From NCBI GenBank assembly GCA_050300015.1, contig JBNKWZ010000008.1:248001-312000 (forward strand): a DNA stretch of 64,000 nucleotides, given 5' to 3'. The notes beneath the pieces are model-generated. The model ran no database searches and was not told the DNA's origin. It worked only from the letters and a program-made list of their open reading frames with translations. This stretch comes from CAYZQH01 sp050300015 (GTDB lineage Bacteria; Pseudomonadota; Gammaproteobacteria; Pseudomonadales; Cellvibrionaceae). Each line of letters begins with the position of its first letter. The stretch's first letter is position 1. A program made the translations under genes and the position numbers. This document shows positions 26,106 through 35,695 of this stretch, piece after piece.

Positions 26106-26645
26106 TTACAGCTGCGCCAAGTAGGTGTTTTTGAGTGCGGTGTAGTTTTGTGCGGAATACTTAAAAAACGCGTGTTCGCTGTCTTTGAGGGCGCGCGCAG
26201 GTTTGCAGGGGCTGCCCACATACAAAAAGCCACTGGTCAAGGTTTTACCGGGTGGCACCAAGGCGCCTGCGGCAATCACTACCTCATCTTCTACCACTGC
26301 ACCGTCGAGCACAGTGGCGCCAATGCCCACCAGAACACGGTTGCCCACTGTGCAGCCGTGCAGGCACGCGCCATGGCCAATGGTGACATCATCGCCAACG
26401 GTCAAAGGAAAACCCCCAGGGTTAAAGTCGCTGGCGTGCGTAATATGCAATACCGCGTTGTCTTGCACACTGGTACGTGCACCAATGCGAATGCGGTGCA
26501 TATCGCCACGAATCACCGCCGCAGGCCAAACCGAGCTGTCCTCCCCTAGCACTACGTCACCAATCACGGTCGCGGCGGGATCCACATACACGCGGGCACC
26601 CAATTGGGGAGTGTGGTTTTGGAAGGGGCGGATGGGGTTACTCAT
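26106..26645 (-). CDS. gamma-carbonic anhydrase family protein (YrdA-like hexapeptide repeat)
   Basis: The 179-residue product is a left-handed beta-helix protein with hexapeptide repeats (VIGDVVLG, VGDDVTIGHGACLHG). It has three candidate zinc-binding histidines in the LHITH, GHGACLHG region, as in gamma-class carbonic anhydrases. Catalytic activity is uncertain for the YrdA branch. It is convergent with aroE and divergent from prlC; in many gammaproteobacteria a YrdA-like gene also neighbours aroE. Confidence 0.92.
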   Translation of the reverse strand: MSNPIRPFQNHTPQLGARVYVDPAATVIGDVVLGEDSSVWPAAVIRGDMHRIRIGARTSVQDNAVLHITHASDFNPGGFPLTVGDDVTIGHGACLHGCTVGNRVLVGIGATVLDGAVVEDEVVIAAGALVPPGKTLTSGFLYVGSPCKPARALKDSEHAFFKYSAQNYTALKNTYLAQL

Positions 26646-26722
26646 GGGGAATCCTTTGAATGGCTAGGCATTTTGGGATACTGTAAACCGATTCAGACGC
26701 ATAAAAAAGGCAACCTCACATT

Positions 26723-28789
26723 ATGACGCAATCCGCGGCCAACCCCCTGCTTGAAAACAACCCGTTACCAGCGTTTAACCGCATTCAGCCCGACCACGTG
26801 GTGCCTGCCATCAAAGCGCTCACGGAAGAAAACTTAGCTGCATTGGCGGCTCAGCTGGAGCGCTTAGAGGCCCCCACTTGGGAAACCCTTGTGGCGCCCG
26901 TTGAGGCCCGCGAAGACCGCTTAAGCCAAGCGTGGTCACCAGTGAGTCACCTTAATAGCGTGGCCAACAATCCAGCGTTGCGTGAAGCCTACGAGCAATG
27001 CCTGGCCCTGCTGAGTGCTTATAATACCACCATGGGTCAAAATGCCGAGCTCTATCAAGCCTATGTGGCTTTAAGCGAACAACCCGAATTTGCACATTAC
27101 AGCGCTGCCCAGCAACAAGCGGTGAACAATGCCATTCGTGACTTTAAACTCGCCGGCGTCGCGTTAAACGATGCCGACAAAAAGCGCTACGCAGATATCC
27201 AAGCCGAGTTGTCCAGCCTCAGTAATCAGTTTTCCAACAACGTGTTGGATGCCACGCACGGTTGGTTTCAACATGTTACCGAGTTAGAAGCCTTAGAGGG
27301 CTTACCTGAGCAAGCCATAGCTTCCGCAGCGCACGCTGCGAAAAACAAAGGTTTAGACGGTTGGGTGTTGACCCTTGATGGACCAGTATATTTAACGGTG
27401 ATGACCCAGGCGCACAATCGAACCTTGCGCGAGGCACTGTACACCGCCTACATGACACGCGCTTCCGACCAGGGCCCCACGGCCAACCAATGGAACAACA
27501 ACCTGTTGATTGAACGCATTTTGGCGTTGCGCACAGAGCTTGCTGAACTGCTGGGGTTTGACGATTATGCCGAGCTTTCCATCGCGCCAAAAATGGCGGA
27601 TTCGGCTGAGCAGGTCCTGGGCTTTTTGCAATCCCTGGCGGATAAAACCCAACCTTTTGCGCAGCGCGAATTGGCAGAACTCACGGCTTGGGCTAAAGAC
27701 ACCTATGGCGTGCGGGAACTGGCCGTTTGGGATGTGCCCTATTACAGCGAGCGCCTCAAAGAGGCGCGCTACCAAACCTCACAAGAAGCCCTGCGGCCAT
27801 ATTTTCCCTTGCCCAAAGTTAAAGCGGGTTTGTTCGCATTGGTAGAGCGCTTATTTGGCGTCACCATTCACACTGTCTCGGATTTTGACAGCTGGCATCC
27901 CGACGTGGCGTTTTACCGCATTGACCGCGATGGCGAGCCGCAAGCGTACTTTTATTTGGATGCCTATGCCCGAGAAGGTAAGCGCGGCGGTGCGTGGATG
28001 GGCGAGTGCCGTGTTCGCCGGCGAAGCGAGGGTACATTACAATTGCCGGTGGCGTATTTGGTGTGTAATTTTAACGCGCCGCTTGAGGGTGTGCCCAGTT
28101 TGCTTACTCACAATGAAGTTACCACTTTGTTCCATGAGTTTGGCCATGGTCTGCACCATATGCTCACTGCCATTGATGTGGCGGCCGTCAGTGGCATAAA
28201 TGGCGTGGCTTGGGATGCGGTGGAGTTGCCAAGCCAGTTTATGGAAAATTGGTGCTGGGAGCCGGAAGTGCTCACGCAGTTGACCGAGCATTACCAAACC
28301 GGCGAGTCTTTGCCCGACGCGGATATCGGAAAGCTGCTAGCGGCCAAAAACTTTCAGTCGGCACTGATGATGTTGCGTCAATTGGAGTTTGCGCTGTTTG
28401 ATCTGCGCCTGCATCGAGAGTGCGGTCGCCCCGGCTTTGCTGGGGCGCAAGCGTTGTTGGACGATGTGCGTCGCAAGGTGGCGGTGTTGTCTCCGCCCAG
28501 CTTCAACCGGTTTCAAAACGGGTTTACCCATATCTTTGCCGGTGGCTATGCGGCGGGGTATTACAGTTACAAGTGGGCCGAGGTATTGTCTGCAGACGCC
28601 TACGCCGCTTTTGAAGAAAGCGGACTGTTCAACCCCGACATTGGTCACAAATTTTTAACCGAAATATTGCAACAAGGGGGATCACAGGCAGCCATGACCT
28701 TATTTAAGAACTTTCGTGGTCGCGAACCCAGTATCGAGGCATTGATGCGCCACAGTGGCCTTATGGACGACAAACGTGCCCGCGCCTAA
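26723..28789 (+). CDS. prlC: oligopeptidase A (M3 family zinc metallopeptidase)
   Basis: PrlC degrades cytoplasmic oligopeptides, including signal peptides. The 688-residue length is standard. The M3 zinc motif HEFGHGLHH lies about two-thirds along, with the downstream Glu ligand region (ENWCWEPEVL). The C-terminus has the FAGGYAAGYYSYKWA segment conserved in the family. The YheV-like gene starts within its 3' end, as in other gammaproteobacteria. Confidence 0.96.
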   Translation: MTQSAANPLLENNPLPAFNRIQPDHVVPAIKALTEENLAALAAQLERLEAPTWETLVAPVEAREDRLSQAWSPVSHLNSVANNPALREAYEQCLALLSAYNTTMGQNAELYQAYVALSEQPEFAHYSAAQQQAVNNAIRDFKLAGVALNDADKKRYADIQAELSSLSNQFSNNVLDATHGWFQHVTELEALEGLPEQAIASAAHAAKNKGLDGWVLTLDGPVYLTVMTQAHNRTLREALYTAYMTRASDQGPTANQWNNNLLIERILALRTELAELLGFDDYAELSIAPKMADSAEQVLGFLQSLADKTQPFAQRELAELTAWAKDTYGVRELAVWDVPYYSERLKEARYQTSQEALRPYFPLPKVKAGLFALVERLFGVTIHTVSDFDSWHPDVAFYRIDRDGEPQAYFYLDAYAREGKRGGAWMGECRVRRRSEGTLQLPVAYLVCNFNAPLEGVPSLLTHNEVTTLFHEFGHGLHHMLTAIDVAAVSGINGVAWDAVELPSQFMENWCWEPEVLTQLTEHYQTGESLPDADIGKLLAAKNFQSALMMLRQLEFALFDLRLHRECGRPGFAGAQALLDDVRRKVAVLSPPSFNRFQNGFTHIFAGGYAAGYYSYKWAEVLSADAYAAFEESGLFNPDIGHKFLTEILQQGGSQAAMTLFKNFRGREPSIEALMRHSGLMDDKRARA

Positions 28790-29027
28790 AAAGCGGTTTA
28801 TTGCAGGAGCGGTGTGCCCCCAGTGCGCGCAGATGGACAAAATCGTGATGTTTAAGCAAGGCGGTGGGGAGTTTCGCGAGTGCGTGGCCTGCGGCTTTGC
28901 TGAGCAACTGTACATTCAACCCAAACCGTCAGAAATTCCCACGCGGGTGAATGTTTCGGAGGCAGATAAAATCCGCCAAACGCAACCCATTCGTATTATT
29001 GAGGACACTTCAGGCCCCAAAAATTAG
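28776..29027 (+). CDS. YheV-family putative zinc-ribbon protein
   Basis: The product of about 83 residues has two cysteine pairs, CPQC and CVAC, 22 residues apart, forming a zinc ribbon. It matches the YheV pattern (KRFIAGAVCPQC near the start, then RECVACGF). I chose the GTG at 28776, 14 bp inside the end of prlC; a GTG at 28755 would add seven residues and is possible. The overlap suggests coupling with prlC. Its function is unknown. Confidence 0.85.
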   Translation: MPAPKKRFIAGAVCPQCAQMDKIVMFKQGGGEFRECVACGFAEQLYIQPKPSEIPTRVNVSEADKIRQTQPIRIIEDTSGPKN

Positions 29028-29083
29028 CAATTGGTCAGCGATTCGATCACTTTCAATCGAGAGCGGTTGCGCGGTGCCAGGGC

Positions 29084-29758
29084 TTAATGAACCGACTGCG
29101 GCGCGGTTGAGGTGTTGAGTTTCAAGTGTACGTCCTGGTGGGTGGCAAGGCTCGGTATGTTGGTCAGGTGATGCACCCAGGCCGTGGATTGCGCAATGCG
29201 CTTGAGGCGGTTCAGCTGTGTTTGATCCAAAACCGTGTCTTGAAACAACGCCTCAATGGCATAGTGCACCGCCAGATCCAACTGGTTGGCAAATTCTTCG
29301 CCGAGTAAGTCGTGAATCACAATGTTGGGAAGGGTCATATCCAGTGGTACCAGTTGGGTGCCACTTAACATCAGTAGGCGATCATTCACCTCTTCTATCA
29401 ACCTGTGAGCTAAGTAGGCCTCATCAATCAGAGCTTGTAGCCCTTTATGATTTTGAATGATTTCTGGAGGTTTTAGGAAAAATTCCTGAGCAATGGTCAC
29501 AAACACCTCACAGCTCTCATAGGTGCCGGTTTCCTTTAACACTTGAGTTAGGGTTTCCAGGATATCGGGTACTTGCTGGATGTACTGCACCACAAAATCC
29601 AAAAGTGCTTGCGAGGGGGCCTGTTTGGGGAGGTCGATGGCGTGATGCAGGCGCGGCAAGGAGGACTCTAAATATTTTTGGAGTTCCTGCGTCTGGGCTT
29701 CCTGTGCCTTTGCCAGTTTAATGGTTTCTCGGATCTGCAATAGTTTCGACTCAGTCAT
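29084..29758 (-). CDS. conserved hypothetical protein, alpha-helical
   Basis: The 224-residue product from the ATG at 29758 is predicted soluble and mostly helical, with no signal peptide and no catalytic motif I recognise. An N-terminal KAQEAQTQELQKYLESS stretch looks like a coiled coil. Its position beside prlC-yheV and convergent to them gives no clear role. The start is weakly supported, since no strong ribosome site precedes it; the frame runs up to 29812. Confidence 0.65.
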   Translation of the reverse strand: MTESKLLQIRETIKLAKAQEAQTQELQKYLESSLPRLHHAIDLPKQAPSQALLDFVVQYIQQVPDILETLTQVLKETGTYESCEVFVTIAQEFFLKPPEIIQNHKGLQALIDEAYLAHRLIEEVNDRLLMLSGTQLVPLDMTLPNIVIHDLLGEEFANQLDLAVHYAIEALFQDTVLDQTQLNRLKRIAQSTAWVHHLTNIPSLATHQDVHLKLNTSTAPQSVH

Positions 29759-30451
29759 TGTGGGCTGCTTAACGTCACACTTAAATGGCTCTACGGGCGC
29801 AAAGGTTGGCACGCTTACAAGCAGTGGCTCACAGCCCCAATGGGGTTGCTACGCTGGCATCACTGGCAAATGTCGAGCATTTAAGGCTGTGGCGGAGCAA
29901 AAGCATTTTTGTAACGCCACTGATTGGAAGATAGAGTAATTTTGCCTGTGTACCCAATAAATTGGGGCATCATTCGACGAATGGTGCGGGCATGTGTTGT
30001 GCGAATGGGTACCAACCCTGGATTGCCAACCCGCTGCTGCTTTAGGCTGGCAGAAAAACCACGAAGGGTTCAGCGTTCAGGCGCACACTGTCATTAGATT
30101 GCATTATGCCACGGCGGTGTCTCTTTTTTAACCGAAATTCCAGTTGCTCGGCGCGACCAATAAAAAAACGGTCGGAAATCGTTGATTTTTATGCGGTTTT
30201 ATGGCTTGCTATGCGCCTCTTGCAGAGCGTCGCCGCGACCGGCGAAGCACTATAATTGCAAAAACCCAATGGTGAAAAAGCAATAATAACCGAGCCGATG
30301 CCGCTAATCGGTTAACGTTATTGGGTTTTGCTGTACGCAACTTGTGTCTGCCAGACACATTCGGCACATCCCTTGCGGGGTGTTTCGGCTGTGAACAATA
30401 ACAATACTTTATTAAACAACCGCAATTACACAGCGACACGGGGACGGGGCG
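29759..30451. other. regulatory spacer upstream of the cytochrome oxidase locus
   Basis: No gene is seen in these 693 bp. A small hairpin CCCAAT-AA-ATTGGG lies at 29955-29968. A perfect -10 hexamer TATAAT stands at 30251-30256, but the best -35 candidate (TTGCAG, 30220-30225) is 25 bp away, too far for sigma-70. A nested inverted repeat at 30259-30329 follows. The coxB start has GGGGACGGGG just before it. Confidence 0.45.
30259..30329 (+). repeat. nested inverted repeat in the probable coxB leader
   Basis: CAAAACCCAAT-type arms (30259-30270 and 30319-30329) enclose an inner CCGAT/ATCGG stem. If the TATAAT at 30251 is used, the outer arm would be the first bases of the mRNA. This could be a 5' stabilising or regulatory hairpin for the oxidase operon. 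Confidence 0.5.
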
Positions 30452-31597
30452 ATGTTGAGCAGATTTAAACGGTTATTTGCAGTGCCGTTTGGTGCTGCAG
30501 TCTTGAGTGGGGGGATACCTCTGATGGCTGCAGCGGCAGAATGGCCGTTGAATATGACCGAAGGGGTGACGACTGTCAGCCAGCAAGTGCATGGCCTGCA
30601 TATGCAAATCTTCTGGTTATGTGTGGCCATCGGTATCGTGGTGTTTGGGGCTATGTTCTACACCATGGTCATGCACCGCAAGTCAAAAGGCGCCAAAGCG
30701 GCGCACTTTCATGATCATACGGGGCTGGAAATCCTCTGGACCGCGGTCCCGTTTGTCATTTTGATCGTCATGGCTATTCCCGCCACCAAGACCTTAAAAA
30801 ATATTTACGATACTGATGATGCCGATTTGGACATCTTGATCACAGGCTACCAATGGAAGTGGCAGTATCAATATTTGGCGGATGAAGGCGAAAACGTGAG
30901 CTTTTTTAGTGTGCTCTCCACCCCGCGTTCAGAAATCGATGACGAGCAAGAGCAAGGCGAAAACTATCTGCTGGAAGTAGATGAGCCGGTTTATATCCCT
31001 GTGGGTAAAAAAGTACGCTTTTTGGTCACCTCCGCAGATGTGATTCACTCTTGGTGGGTGCCTGCTCTGGCGGTCAAGCGCGATGCCATTCCCGGTTATA
31101 TTCACGAGGCCTGGACTAAAGTGGATGAGCCTGGTGTGTTCCGCGGTCAATGTACGGAGCTCTGTGGTAAAGATCACGGCTATATGCCTGTGGTCGTTCA
31201 TGCGGTTGAGCAGGCCGAATTCGATGCCTGGCTGGGCGCAAAGCGCGAAAAAGCGGAGGCGATCGCAAAAGCGGCCAAACAAACCTTCAGCTTTGATGAC
31301 CTCTATAGCAAAGGCGAAACCGTGTACAACACCAATTGCGCCGCTTGCCACCAAGCCAAAGGCGAAGGTGTGACGGGGCTGTTCCCAGCCATTGCCGGCA
31401 GCTCCATCGCCACGGGTGACGTCAAAGCTCACATTAATCGGGTTGTAAACGGGGGGGCGGGTATGCCGCCTTTCGGTGAACAACTCTCCCCGGTGGACAT
31501 CGCAGCAGTGGTGACCTTTCAGCGAAATGCGTTTGGTAACAACATGGGCGATAAAGTCCAGCCAATCGACATTGTCAAATTTAAGCAAGGCCAATAA
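30452..31597 (+). CDS. coxB: cytochrome c oxidase subunit II with fused cytochrome c domain
   Basis: Subunit II takes electrons from cytochrome c through its CuA centre. The 381-residue product has a signal peptide, two transmembrane helices (about 50-75 and 90-115), and a cupredoxin domain with the CuA ligands in HSWWVP and CTELCGKDHGYMP. A C-terminal cytochrome c domain has CAACH (Cys296, Cys299, His300), as in caa3-like oxidases of marine gammaproteobacteria. It heads the coxB-ctaD-cox11-coxC run. Confidence 0.96.
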   Translation: MLSRFKRLFAVPFGAAVLSGGIPLMAAAAEWPLNMTEGVTTVSQQVHGLHMQIFWLCVAIGIVVFGAMFYTMVMHRKSKGAKAAHFHDHTGLEILWTAVPFVILIVMAIPATKTLKNIYDTDDADLDILITGYQWKWQYQYLADEGENVSFFSVLSTPRSEIDDEQEQGENYLLEVDEPVYIPVGKKVRFLVTSADVIHSWWVPALAVKRDAIPGYIHEAWTKVDEPGVFRGQCTELCGKDHGYMPVVVHAVEQAEFDAWLGAKREKAEAIAKAAKQTFSFDDLYSKGETVYNTNCAACHQAKGEGVTGLFPAIAGSSIATGDVKAHINRVVNGGAGMPPFGEQLSPVDIAAVVTFQRNAFGNNMGDKVQPIDIVKFKQGQ

Positions 31598-31609
31598 GGA
31601 GGTCGTACT

Positions 31610-33160
31610 ATGGCACATGGTCCTGCGAAAGGCTTGAGCCGGTGGTTATATACCACCAATCACAAAGACATCGGCACAATGTACCTATGGTTCAGTTTTG
31701 CGATGTTTTTCCTCGGCGGCATATTTGCATTGGTGATTCGCGCCGAATTGTTTGAACCAGGTTTGCAAATTGTAAAGCCTGAATTCTTTAACCAAATGAC
31801 CACCATGCACGGCTTGGTGATGGTGTTTGGCGCGGTGATGCCCGCGTTTGTGGGGCTTGCCAACTGGATGATACCGATGATGATCGGTGCGCCCGACATG
31901 GCATTGCCACGGATGAACAACTTAAGCTTTTGGATATTGCCCTTTGCTTTTGCCATGCTTTCTTCCACCTTGTTTATGGAAGGCGGTGCTCCTAACTTTG
32001 GTTGGACGTTTTACGCCCCGCTGTCCACCACTTATGCGCCACCGAGCGTGACCTTCTTCATTTTCGCCGTTCACATCATGGGTGCCAGTTCCATTATGGG
32101 GGCGATTAATATTGTGGCCACCATTTTGAACATGCGCGCGCCTGGCATGACCTTAATGAAAATGCCTTTGTTCGTGTGGACATGGTTGATCACGGCTTAC
32201 CTTCTGATTGCGGTGATGCCGGTGCTCGCCGGCGTGGTCACCATGATGTTGATGGATATTCACTTTGGCACATCCTTCTTTGATGCTGCCGGTGGTGGTG
32301 ACCCCGTGTTGTTCCAGCATGTGTTCTGGTTCTTTGGTCACCCCGAGGTGTACATCATGATTCTGCCCGCCTTTGGCGTGGTCAGTGCCATCATCCCCAC
32401 TTTTGCGCGTAAGCCTTTGTTTGGTTACTCCTCTATGGTGTATGCCACTGCTTCCATCGCGTTTTTAAGCTTTATCGTTTGGGCGCACCATATGTTTACC
32501 GTGGGCATGCCGCTTTTTGGCGAGCTGGTATTTATGTATGCCACCATGTTGATTGCTGTACCCACAGGGGTGAAGGTGTTTAACTGGGTCACTACAATGT
32601 GGAAGGGTTCCATGACCTTTGAAACCCCTATGCTGTTTTCTATCGCTTTCGTTATTTTATTTACCATTGGTGGGTTTTCGGGTTTGATGTTGGCCATTGC
32701 GCCTGCGGATTTCCAATACCATGACACCTACTTTGTGGTGGCGCATTTCCACTACGTGTTAGTGCCCGGTGCTATTTTCTCCATTACGGCAGCGGTCTAT
32801 TACTGGTTGCCCAAGTGGTGCGGCAACATGTATGACGAGGTACTGGGTAAAACCCATTTTTGGTTGGCCTTTGTTGGTTTGAACTTGACCTTCTTCCCGA
32901 TGCATTTCTCAGGTCTTGCCGGGATGCCGCGTCGAATCCCCGATTACAACCCCTTGTTTGCCAACTGGAATATGCTGTCGTCTGTGGGGGCGTTTTTGTT
33001 TGGCGCCGCGCAAGTGCTGTTTTTGTACGTTGTGGTGCGGGCTATCATCAGTGGCAAAAAAGCCACGGCAGAGGTTTGGGAAGGCTCCCATGGGCTTGAG
33101 TGGACAGTGGCATCTCCCGCGCCGTATCACACCTTTTCAACACCGCCTGAGGTGAAATAA
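31610..33160 (+). CDS. ctaD: cytochrome c oxidase subunit I (aa3 type)
   Basis: Subunit I holds heme a, heme a3 and CuB, reducing O2 and pumping protons. The 516-residue product has about 12 membrane helices. Visible motifs: the CuB/Tyr crosslink region FWFFGHPEVYIMILP, the double His WAHHMF, and HDTYFVVAHFHYVL with the heme a3 and heme a histidines. A strong AAGGAGG ribosome site precedes the ATG, 12 bp after coxB. Confidence 0.98.
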   Translation: MAHGPAKGLSRWLYTTNHKDIGTMYLWFSFAMFFLGGIFALVIRAELFEPGLQIVKPEFFNQMTTMHGLVMVFGAVMPAFVGLANWMIPMMIGAPDMALPRMNNLSFWILPFAFAMLSSTLFMEGGAPNFGWTFYAPLSTTYAPPSVTFFIFAVHIMGASSIMGAINIVATILNMRAPGMTLMKMPLFVWTWLITAYLLIAVMPVLAGVVTMMLMDIHFGTSFFDAAGGGDPVLFQHVFWFFGHPEVYIMILPAFGVVSAIIPTFARKPLFGYSSMVYATASIAFLSFIVWAHHMFTVGMPLFGELVFMYATMLIAVPTGVKVFNWVTTMWKGSMTFETPMLFSIAFVILFTIGGFSGLMLAIAPADFQYHDTYFVVAHFHYVLVPGAIFSITAAVYYWLPKWCGNMYDEVLGKTHFWLAFVGLNLTFFPMHFSGLAGMPRRIPDYNPLFANWNMLSSVGAFLFGAAQVLFLYVVVRAIISGKKATAEVWEGSHGLEWTVASPAPYHTFSTPPEVK

Positions 33161-33166
33161 CGGCGA

Positions 33167-33772
33167 ATGAGTGAAGAGCAAACACGACCCCTACACGTGC
33201 TGATTATTAAATTGTGCGTGTTGGCCGTTGCCATGTTTGCTTTTGCACTTTGGGTAATGCCACCGCTTTATACCTTGTTTTGCGAAGTCACGGGTTTGCG
33301 TAAAGTGGGCGGCGCTTATGAGGCGATCGATACCCGGGTGGATACCGATCGGTTGGTGACCGTACAATTTGTTGCGACACAAAACCATAAGTTGCCTTGG
33401 GATTTTAAGCCAGCAGTGCACAAAATTCAGGTGCACCCCGGTGAGAAGACTCGCGTACAGTATTTGGCCACTAACCATTCTGCAAACAATATGGTGGTAC
33501 AGGCGATACCCAGTATTTCACCGTTTAACGCGGTGAATTATTTTCACAAAATTGAGTGTTTTTGTTTTAACCAACAGCCGCTTGCGGCTGGTGCCAGTGC
33601 AGAGTTGGGGTTGGAGTTTGTGGTAGACCTAGAGCTACCCAAACAAGTCACCACCATCACTCTGTCCTACACGTTATTTGATATTACCGATCGGACCCCG
33701 GCGGTCCCGGTGACCGAAGCGTCTGACTTGATCAAGACTGATAAATTAGCACTACTGAGCGGAGTACAATAA
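33167..33772 (+). CDS. ctaG: cytochrome c oxidase assembly protein Cox11/CtaG (CuB insertion)
   Basis: Cox11 delivers copper to the CuB site of subunit I. The 201-residue product has one N-terminal membrane helix (about 11-33) and a periplasmic immunoglobulin-like domain. The copper-binding motif CFCF is present in the segment IECFCFNQQPL. It starts 6 bp after ctaD, and its TAA stop overlaps the coxC ATG by one base. Confidence 0.95.
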   Translation: MSEEQTRPLHVLIIKLCVLAVAMFAFALWVMPPLYTLFCEVTGLRKVGGAYEAIDTRVDTDRLVTVQFVATQNHKLPWDFKPAVHKIQVHPGEKTRVQYLATNHSANNMVVQAIPSISPFNAVNYFHKIECFCFNQQPLAAGASAELGLEFVVDLELPKQVTTITLSYTLFDITDRTPAVPVTEASDLIKTDKLALLSGVQ

Positions 33773-34680
33773 TGGACAATCATCAAAACGCCTATTACGT
33801 GCCCGAACAAAGCCGGCTGCCATTGTTTATGGCGTTGGCCATGTTCTTGACCGTATTCGGGATGGGGAGTTGGATGAACGCCGTGCCCAATGGCAGCTTT
33901 GTGTTTGCCCTGGGTTTACTACTGATTGTCGGCACCATGTTTACGTGGTTTTCGACCGTCATCAAAGAAAACCTTGCGGGCATGAATAGCGCACAACTCA
34001 AACGCTCTTATGTTTGGGGCATGAGCTGGTTTATTTTTTCCGAAGTGATGTTCTTCGCGGCTTTTTTTGGCGCGCTGTTTTATATCCGTAATTTGGCGTT
34101 GCCCGGTTTAAGTGAGGGGCACACCAGTGAGTTGCTGTGGGGAGGGTTTGATAGCAGCTGGCCATTGATGGAGACTCCAGACATGGTGCTCAATGGCGAT
34201 AAAGCTGCCGTGAAAGGACCAGAAGGCAATATGAGCAACCCCGGCATAAGCGGTTGGGGTGGCTGGTTGCCTTTTTGGAATACTGTAGTCCTTTTAAGCT
34301 CTAGTGTCACAGTGCACATTGCGCATGTGGCGTTAAAAAATAACAACAAAAAAGCCTTTAATATTTGGTTGGGCATTACCGTTCTGTGCGGCATTAGCTT
34401 TTTGTTTTTACAGGCTGAAGAATATATTCACGCCTACCACGAACTGGGGTTGACGTTAGAGTCCGGTATATATGGCACCACATTCTTTATGCTTACGGGT
34501 TTTCATGGTGCGCACGTGACCATGGGCACCATCATGTTGTTGATTATGTTTTTACGCTCTACGTTTAAAGGGCACTTCAATCACCATGATTGCTTTGGCT
34601 TTGAAGCGGCCAGTTGGTACTGGCATTTTGTGGATGTGGTTTGGTTAGGCCTGTTTATCTTTGTTTACATTATGGCGTAA
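33772..34680 (+). CDS. coxC: cytochrome c oxidase subunit III
   Basis: The 302-residue protein has seven hydrophobic segments and the subunit III signatures FFAAFFGALFY, LQAEEY and TGFHGAHVTMGT. The family's last helices end WYWHFVDVVWLGLF. The ATG overlaps the stop of ctaG, showing translational coupling. Its 3' end overlaps the convergent DUF2909 gene by 11 bp. Confidence 0.97.
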   Translation: MDNHQNAYYVPEQSRLPLFMALAMFLTVFGMGSWMNAVPNGSFVFALGLLLIVGTMFTWFSTVIKENLAGMNSAQLKRSYVWGMSWFIFSEVMFFAAFFGALFYIRNLALPGLSEGHTSELLWGGFDSSWPLMETPDMVLNGDKAAVKGPEGNMSNPGISGWGGWLPFWNTVVLLSSSVTVHIAHVALKNNNKKAFNIWLGITVLCGISFLFLQAEEYIHAYHELGLTLESGIYGTTFFMLTGFHGAHVTMGTIMLLIMFLRSTFKGHFNHHDCFGFEAASWYWHFVDVVWLGLFIFVYIMA

Positions 34681-34930
34681 GGCTTGCGGGGGCTGCTGTG
34701 TGGTGGCCCCATGGCGCTTTGTTGCCCAGTTGGCCACTGTGAATGCCATAGGCAATTAAAGCCAAAAGCGTTGCCGCGAGTGTTATGCGGGTACCCAAAG
34801 CATAAACCGTCCTTTTGGATTGCGGTACATTCATATCTTTCAGCATAAACACCAAGCCGCTGCTTAGACTCGCCAGCACGGCGATAAACAACACCACTAT
34901 CGCTATTTTCAGTAACACGTTGATCCTCAT
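34670..34930 (-). CDS. DUF2909-type twin-transmembrane protein
   Basis: The 86-residue product has two hydrophobic segments (about 6-29 and 46-66) around a short polar loop with KDMNVPQSKRTVYALGTRI. Small proteins of this type regularly lie between coxC and surf1 in Pseudomonas and relatives, on the opposite strand, as here. A link to oxidase assembly is inferred from that position. The ATG at 34930 lies back-to-back with the surf1 ATG (CATATG); a TTG at 34954 is less likely. Confidence 0.85.
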   Translation of the reverse strand: MRINVLLKIAIVVLFIAVLASLSSGLVFMLKDMNVPQSKRTVYALGTRITLAATLLALIAYGIHSGQLGNKAPWGHHTAAPASLTP

Positions 34931-35695
34931 ATGACTTTGCCAAAAGCGCCCCAAGCTTCACTTCGCTTTCGCTGGGAGCTGAACTGGAAAGTCTGTCTGT
35001 TTTCGGTGATTTTCCTGCCAGTTCTTTGTACCTTGGGTTTTTGGCAGTTGTCGCGTGCGGAACAAAAACATACCTTAGCGCAAACCCTGGAGGCCGAGCA
35101 AGCCAAACCCCCCATCCCTTTCACCCTGTATCAGCGTGACGCCGAGTTACAAGGGACGAGTTATCGCCCGGTCGAGCTCACCGGCGCCTTTGCACCAGAC
35201 CAATACTGGCTATTGGAAAACAAAACTCATCAAGGTCGTATTGGCTATGAGGTGATCATGCCATTTCTGACACAGACTGGTCAGTGGGTGGTGATCAACC
35301 GTGGTTGGATACCCGGCACCGGCTACCGCGATTTGTTACCGAGCGTGGATACCCCGTTAGACAAGCAAACCCTTTGGGGGTGGATGGTCAACCCCAGTCA
35401 GAACCGCCTTTTAGCCGGCGCTGTGGTGGCCAAAACGGGTTGGCCAAAACTCATGCTCGAGCCCGATTTTGATGCTTTTGAACAGGGTCTTGGGCAGTCT
35501 GTTTGGCCGCAGCTATTGCAAATTGCGCCAGAGAGTCCCGGGGCCTTCACAACCCATTGGCAACCCATCACAATGCCAGCCGAGAAACATCGTGGTTATG
35601 CCGTGCAATGGTTTAGTATGGCGTTCATTTTGCTGGTCCTCACCTTAGTGGCCAACTCCAATATCGTGCAGTGGATACAACATCGCAATGACTGA
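34931..35695 (+). CDS. SURF1-family cytochrome oxidase assembly protein
   Basis: SURF1 proteins help insert heme a into subunit I. The 254-residue product has a helix at each end (about 20-40 and 230-248) enclosing a periplasmic domain with family motifs LGFWQLSRAEQK and VVINRGWIP. It starts directly against the divergent DUF2909 start, so both ribosome sites lie inside the other gene. Its 3' end overlaps the next gene by 8 bp. Confidence 0.94.
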   Translation: MTLPKAPQASLRFRWELNWKVCLFSVIFLPVLCTLGFWQLSRAEQKHTLAQTLEAEQAKPPIPFTLYQRDAELQGTSYRPVELTGAFAPDQYWLLENKTHQGRIGYEVIMPFLTQTGQWVVINRGWIPGTGYRDLLPSVDTPLDKQTLWGWMVNPSQNRLLAGAVVAKTGWPKLMLEPDFDAFEQGLGQSVWPQLLQIAPESPGAFTTHWQPITMPAEKHRGYAVQWFSMAFILLVLTLVANSNIVQWIQHRND

